This document shows, one piece after another, positions 60,371 to 64,000 of a stretch of DNA of 64,000 bases. Positions within the stretch are counted from its first letter, which is position 1. Each line of letters starts with the position of its first letter. The stretch lies in assembly GCF_018446385.1 (NCBI RefSeq), contig NC_056003.1:21573198-21637197 (forward strand), read 5' to 3'. The DNA is from Zingiber officinale (Eukaryota; Streptophyta; Magnoliopsida; Zingiberales; Zingiberaceae). The position numbers and the translations under genes were made by a program. The notes under the pieces were generated by a model. The model searched no databases. It was not told the origin of the DNA and worked only from the letters and a program-made list of their open reading frames with translations.

Positions 60371-61865
60371 ATTTAATAATTCAGTGTATTTCCTATGTAT
60401 ATAATTTATGATTAACTAATTGTTAATTTGAGTTGATTTACAAAATCAAGTGGCAATTACATTTCTACTCATCATTCATACAATCCAATCTAACCAACAT
60501 TGATTAATTATATTACACATCCTATCAAATGAACTAATCATTAAGTAAATAAATTATGAAAGGAGCTCATCATTCTTTAAAGACCGTTAACACATAATAT
60601 TCCTTTTCTAGTTTGTTAACACATAACATAACATTTCAAAAACTAAATAGACTAATACTATACATATATAATGACAGTAATAACAACATAACTCTAATAA
60701 AATACATAAGTTAACACCACTTCCACTAGGAAAAATATTACTGATGAACAATACTATCTCGTTCATCCTAGACTTGATTAGGGCAATATCAAGTAGATTA
60801 GATTCAGGATTCTCTATTTGATCCATGTTCGGATCCTCTTCTAGATCCTTCTCAGAATCTTCAGGATTCTCTTTTGGATCCTCATGGTAAAGTAGCTCCA
60901 TACACAACTCTGAATATGAGATTCACCCTTCATAAGTCATAACGGTCCCATACATAGTGTGCTATCACCTTGGGATTCCTCAACAATGATTGAATCAAAC
61001 TTCAGATCCTGTAGTTATCTAGGATTGGAAACTCTTCCTGCTCGAGTTTTCAGAATAATCGATCGAGCCGTCCAATATGTCCTCTGACTCCGTATGTCAA
61101 GTCATATTCTATCTCCTAAATTGTCTCGCTTAGCTCAGTTCATTGCACATCACGATGACTCATCATATATATCATTTGTAACATCTGGAATTGAAAATAT
61201 TAATGTCAATACAAAACCAACAAACCAGTAACAAAATCTGTTTAATTCAATTATACATATACATCAAACAAACACACAAAATCCATAATCAAATAAAAAA
61301 AATAAGTTTTCTTTATTTGAGAAGTTTCAGTTGACTGATACACTGGACCAGTCAATTGGAAAACCAGATCCTAAGTATTAGCTTAGTCCCTTGTCCTATT
61401 AGAACTGATCTAATTGGGATGTCCAGTTGTTATTGTTTAATCTAAGCATATTTAATTCAAATTCAAACCTATAGATTAAACCAAGACTCATTTGATTAAT
61501 TCTGGCCCATTGGACAATTTGGCATAATTTTGATCAAATCTGACTCATTAGAATAAATCTAGCTCATTTGATCAAATCTAAAAAGATCTAGTCCAATAAA
61601 TCAAACTGGCTCAATTCTTTAATTTTTGTCAATTTTAATTAGCCTCATATTCATTAGATTAAACTATTCTAATTAGATCCAATCTAGTCTGATTGAATCA
61701 AACTAATTTGGTTAAATCAAGATTTAAATCAGTTCGGGATCTAAAAGGATTAATCTGGACTAGTTAAACTAATTAATAGTTTGAACTAAACTTAATCTAA
61801 TTGGACCAAATTAGTCAAGTCCATGTCCAAGTCCAAGTCAAACTCAAGGCCAAGCCAAATGATTG
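60371..61865. other. AT-rich region without recognised genes
   Basis: Contains a short Asp/Glu-rich ORF (60608-60907, minus) with no known domain, and a stretch at about 61450-61860 with recurring AATCTAGTCCAAT-like words. Possibly decayed 5' end or flank of the copia remnant. Confidence 0.35.
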
Positions 61866-62502
61866 CGACATACAACAACAACAACAACAACAATAACCAA
61901 GTCATTTCCCACTAGGTAGGGTCGGTTATATGAATCATTTTACACCATTGAGCTCTATCTATGACTATATCATCATTTATATTTAAATAAATTTTAACTT
62001 ATTTTATTGTTGCTAACCAAGTGTTTTTTGGTCTTCCTCTTCCTTATTTGATATGCATATTTATCATAGTTTTACATCGCCTAACTGAAATATTTATTGG
62101 TCGCCTAAGTACATGTCCATACCATCGTAAACGTATCTCTCAAAGTTTTTTCTCAATATATACAACTCCGACTTTCTTTCTAATACTCTCATTTCTTATT
62201 TTGTCCATCCTCGTATGTCCATACATCCACCTTAACATCCTCATCTTTGCAACTCTCATCTTCTGCTCATGTGCTCAAGTCATAGCCTAACATTCAGCTC
62301 CATATAACATAGCAGGTCTAATTGCGGTTTTATAGAACTTACCTTTAAGTTTAAGAGGTACTTTACGATCACATAAAGCAATCGACGCTCCCCTCCATTT
62401 TAACCATTCTACTTGTATTCTATGTAAAACATCTCTCTCTATCCCTCCATTATTTTACAAAAATGATCTTAAATATTTAAATATCTCGGTTTTGGACAAC
62501 TC
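61866..62502 (-). mobile_element. RTE-type LINE, 5'-truncated 3' end
   Basis: The minus strand reads, with a few stops, [91 protein letters not shown] and GRGRPKNTWL. This is the conserved C-terminal region of plant RTE-type LINEs. The 3' tail is a (TTG)n run (AACAACAACAAC on the plus strand at 61873), usual for RTE elements. The body is cut at 62502 by an LTR. Confidence 0.88.
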
Positions 62503-64000
62503 TGTTAGAGTGTATACTAAAAATATAGCTTTTGTAAACATTTATTTTTGAAATAAAAGAATCACATTGGTCAAATGTCTACATTTATTTGCTAAGTGTA
62601 GTTGTTTAATTAATTTATATTGTAGATAACATGGTGTGTGGTGTCATACACAGAAGATCATGTTATCAGTTCTTTATAAATTATAAACAGTTGCTCATGA
62701 CTAAGATGGAAAGGAACAAACCGTTGGAATAGTCATAGTGTAATTAGGTATTAGTTTATCTTGACTAATAAATTACACTAGTACACTCTTAGTGTAATTG
62801 AGTAAGACCATTTAAGGTAAATTCTTTTTATACTGACTTAATAAAAGAACAAGACCTTAGTTATTATGGAAGTGTGTACTCTTAATCCTAATATAATAAC
62901 AATCACATATATTTAGTATTTATTTCTTTGACTTATCAAAGGGTGAGATTTAGCTCGATAAATCAATAAGCCCGATAAGTTGGGAAATGATATTACTTAT
63001 AGTGTGTGTTGTTGATTATAGAAGGAAACTGTGTCCTAGTCATCTAGGTTGAGAATGTCTCCAAGAGGAGCTCATAAGGATTATCATGTTAAACCCTACA
63101 GGTGGACTTAGTTCGGCATGACGATGAGGTTGAGTGGTACTACTCTTGGACTAAGATATTAATTAAAGCGAGTTGTCAGTAACTCAATTAAATTAATGGA
63201 CATTCGATATCTTAAACACAGGGAGACTAACACACTCATGATAAGTAGGAGCCCATAATGTAATTTGGGATTGGTGCGGTAGTGCAATAATAACTCTCTA
63301 GTGGAATGAGTTATTATTGATGAACTTGAGTTGTGTGTTCGGGGCAAACACGGGATACTTGAGCTCGTCGGGAGGCCAAAACTAATTTCTCCTCTAGGTC
63401 CCTGTTGTAGCCTCATTAATGCCTCATATCCACCCATGAAAAGTCCATCTTGGTGTCTAAGAAGGGAGTCGGCCCAAGGCTTGGTGACCAAGCCAAGGGT
63501 CGGCCACTATCTTTTCAAAGAGGGCTGGCCCTTTGCTTGGTGCCCAAGCAAGGAGGGGTCGGCCACTATAATCCAAATAAGGAGGGGTGTTTTGAATTTT
63601 TAAAATCTTCTCTTTGTAGATAACTACAAGTTTTAAAAGAAGGATTTTAAATTTACATAACTTTCCTTATTTGAATTAGGCCACATGGTTTAAAAGAAAG
63701 ATTAAAAGTTTTAAAACTTTCCTTTTTAACCATCCTCATGGTTTTGAAAAAAAGGAAGGGAGTTTTAAATTTGAAACTTTCTATTTTTGTAACCATGTTA
63801 AAAAAGGAAATTTTAGAAGAGAAGTTTTAAAACTTGGTTTTAATTTTTAAAACTTTCCTTTTTTAACATCCGCATTAGGAAATTAAAAGAGAGCTTGTAA
63901 AATTTTATAAGAGCTTTCCTTCTTTGCTTATAAAATTTTTACAAAGATTATTTTCCTTCTTTTAAGGGCCGACCACCCTTGCTTGGTGCCCAAGCAAGGG
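62503..64000 (+). mobile_element. LTR-type repeat running off the window
   Basis: Begins TGTTAGAGTGTATAC directly inside the LINE sequence, as expected for an LTR inserted there. It includes repeated GGTCGGCCACTAT and TTGGTGCCCAAGCAAGG words at 63480-63560 and again at 63980-64000, and runs of AAAACTTTCCTTTT. The other end is outside the window, so neither length nor duplication can be checked. Confidence 0.55.

Noticed and set aside
60608-60907. 99-aa acidic ORF
   Set aside because: No recognisable domain, and the surroundings look like decayed copia flank; not called as a gene.

Overview
This is a plant nuclear window, most likely from a monocot. The evidence is spliced genes with GT-AG introns, a very GC-rich single-intron polyphenol oxidase next to AT-rich intergenic DNA, Ty1/copia and Ty3-like LTR retrotransposons, hAT, Harbinger-like and Mutator-like DNA elements, and Au-type SINEs. 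Zingiberales (ginger/banana relatives) is only a guess from the style of the repeats. Most of the 64 kb is nested transposable elements; three host genes can be reconstructed.

Host genes. (1) Allantoate deiminase (AAH) lies on the minus strand at 6666-14718. Its twelve exons join in frame to 483 aa, with all expected metal-binding motifs; intron 5 carries LTR and SINE insertions and intron 9 has a GC donor. (2) An RGLG-type RING/copine-domain E3 ubiquitin ligase lies on the minus strand at 24020-45907. Eleven exons join to 475 aa. Its first intron is about 19.7 kb, of which 18.3 kb (25890-44169) is one retrotransposon with other elements inserted in it. A second possible first exon (44683-44937) has the same phase, the same Met-Gly start and the same 3' end motif. 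(3) A plastid polyphenol oxidase lies on the plus strand at 49271-51114, with two exons, 586 aa and all six copper histidines.

Repeats, left to right. 157-4534 is a solo LTR interrupted by a complete but dead hAT element (8-bp target duplication). 4540-6355 holds an LTR fragment and a gypsy reverse-transcriptase fragment. 15565-23667 holds a minus-strand copia element with no reverse transcriptase, whose 3' part has been tandemly duplicated, with an LTR sitting exactly at the duplication joint. 25890-44169 is the intron-1 retrotransposon: its 5' LTR holds a solo LTR that itself holds a Harbinger-like MITE, its gag holds a solo LTR, and its 3' LTR holds a 6.2-kb non-autonomous LTR element made mostly of tandem arrays. 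46797-48418 holds two MITE-like elements side by side upstream of the oxidase. 51299-52054 is a Mutator-like MITE with a 9-bp target duplication. 53803-60370 holds two decayed copia elements in opposite orientation. 61866-62502 is the 3' end of an RTE-type LINE, broken by an LTR that runs off the window.

Two patterns go beyond normal repeat annotation. The LTR families share a common plan in which a cluster of a family-specific palindromic word (GGTCGACC, GGCGCC, GGGCGCCC or ATCGAT) sits in U3, in most copies just upstream of a TATA-like box. At least one family also carries an array of about 19 short imperfect hairpins whose stem bases change in a compensating way.
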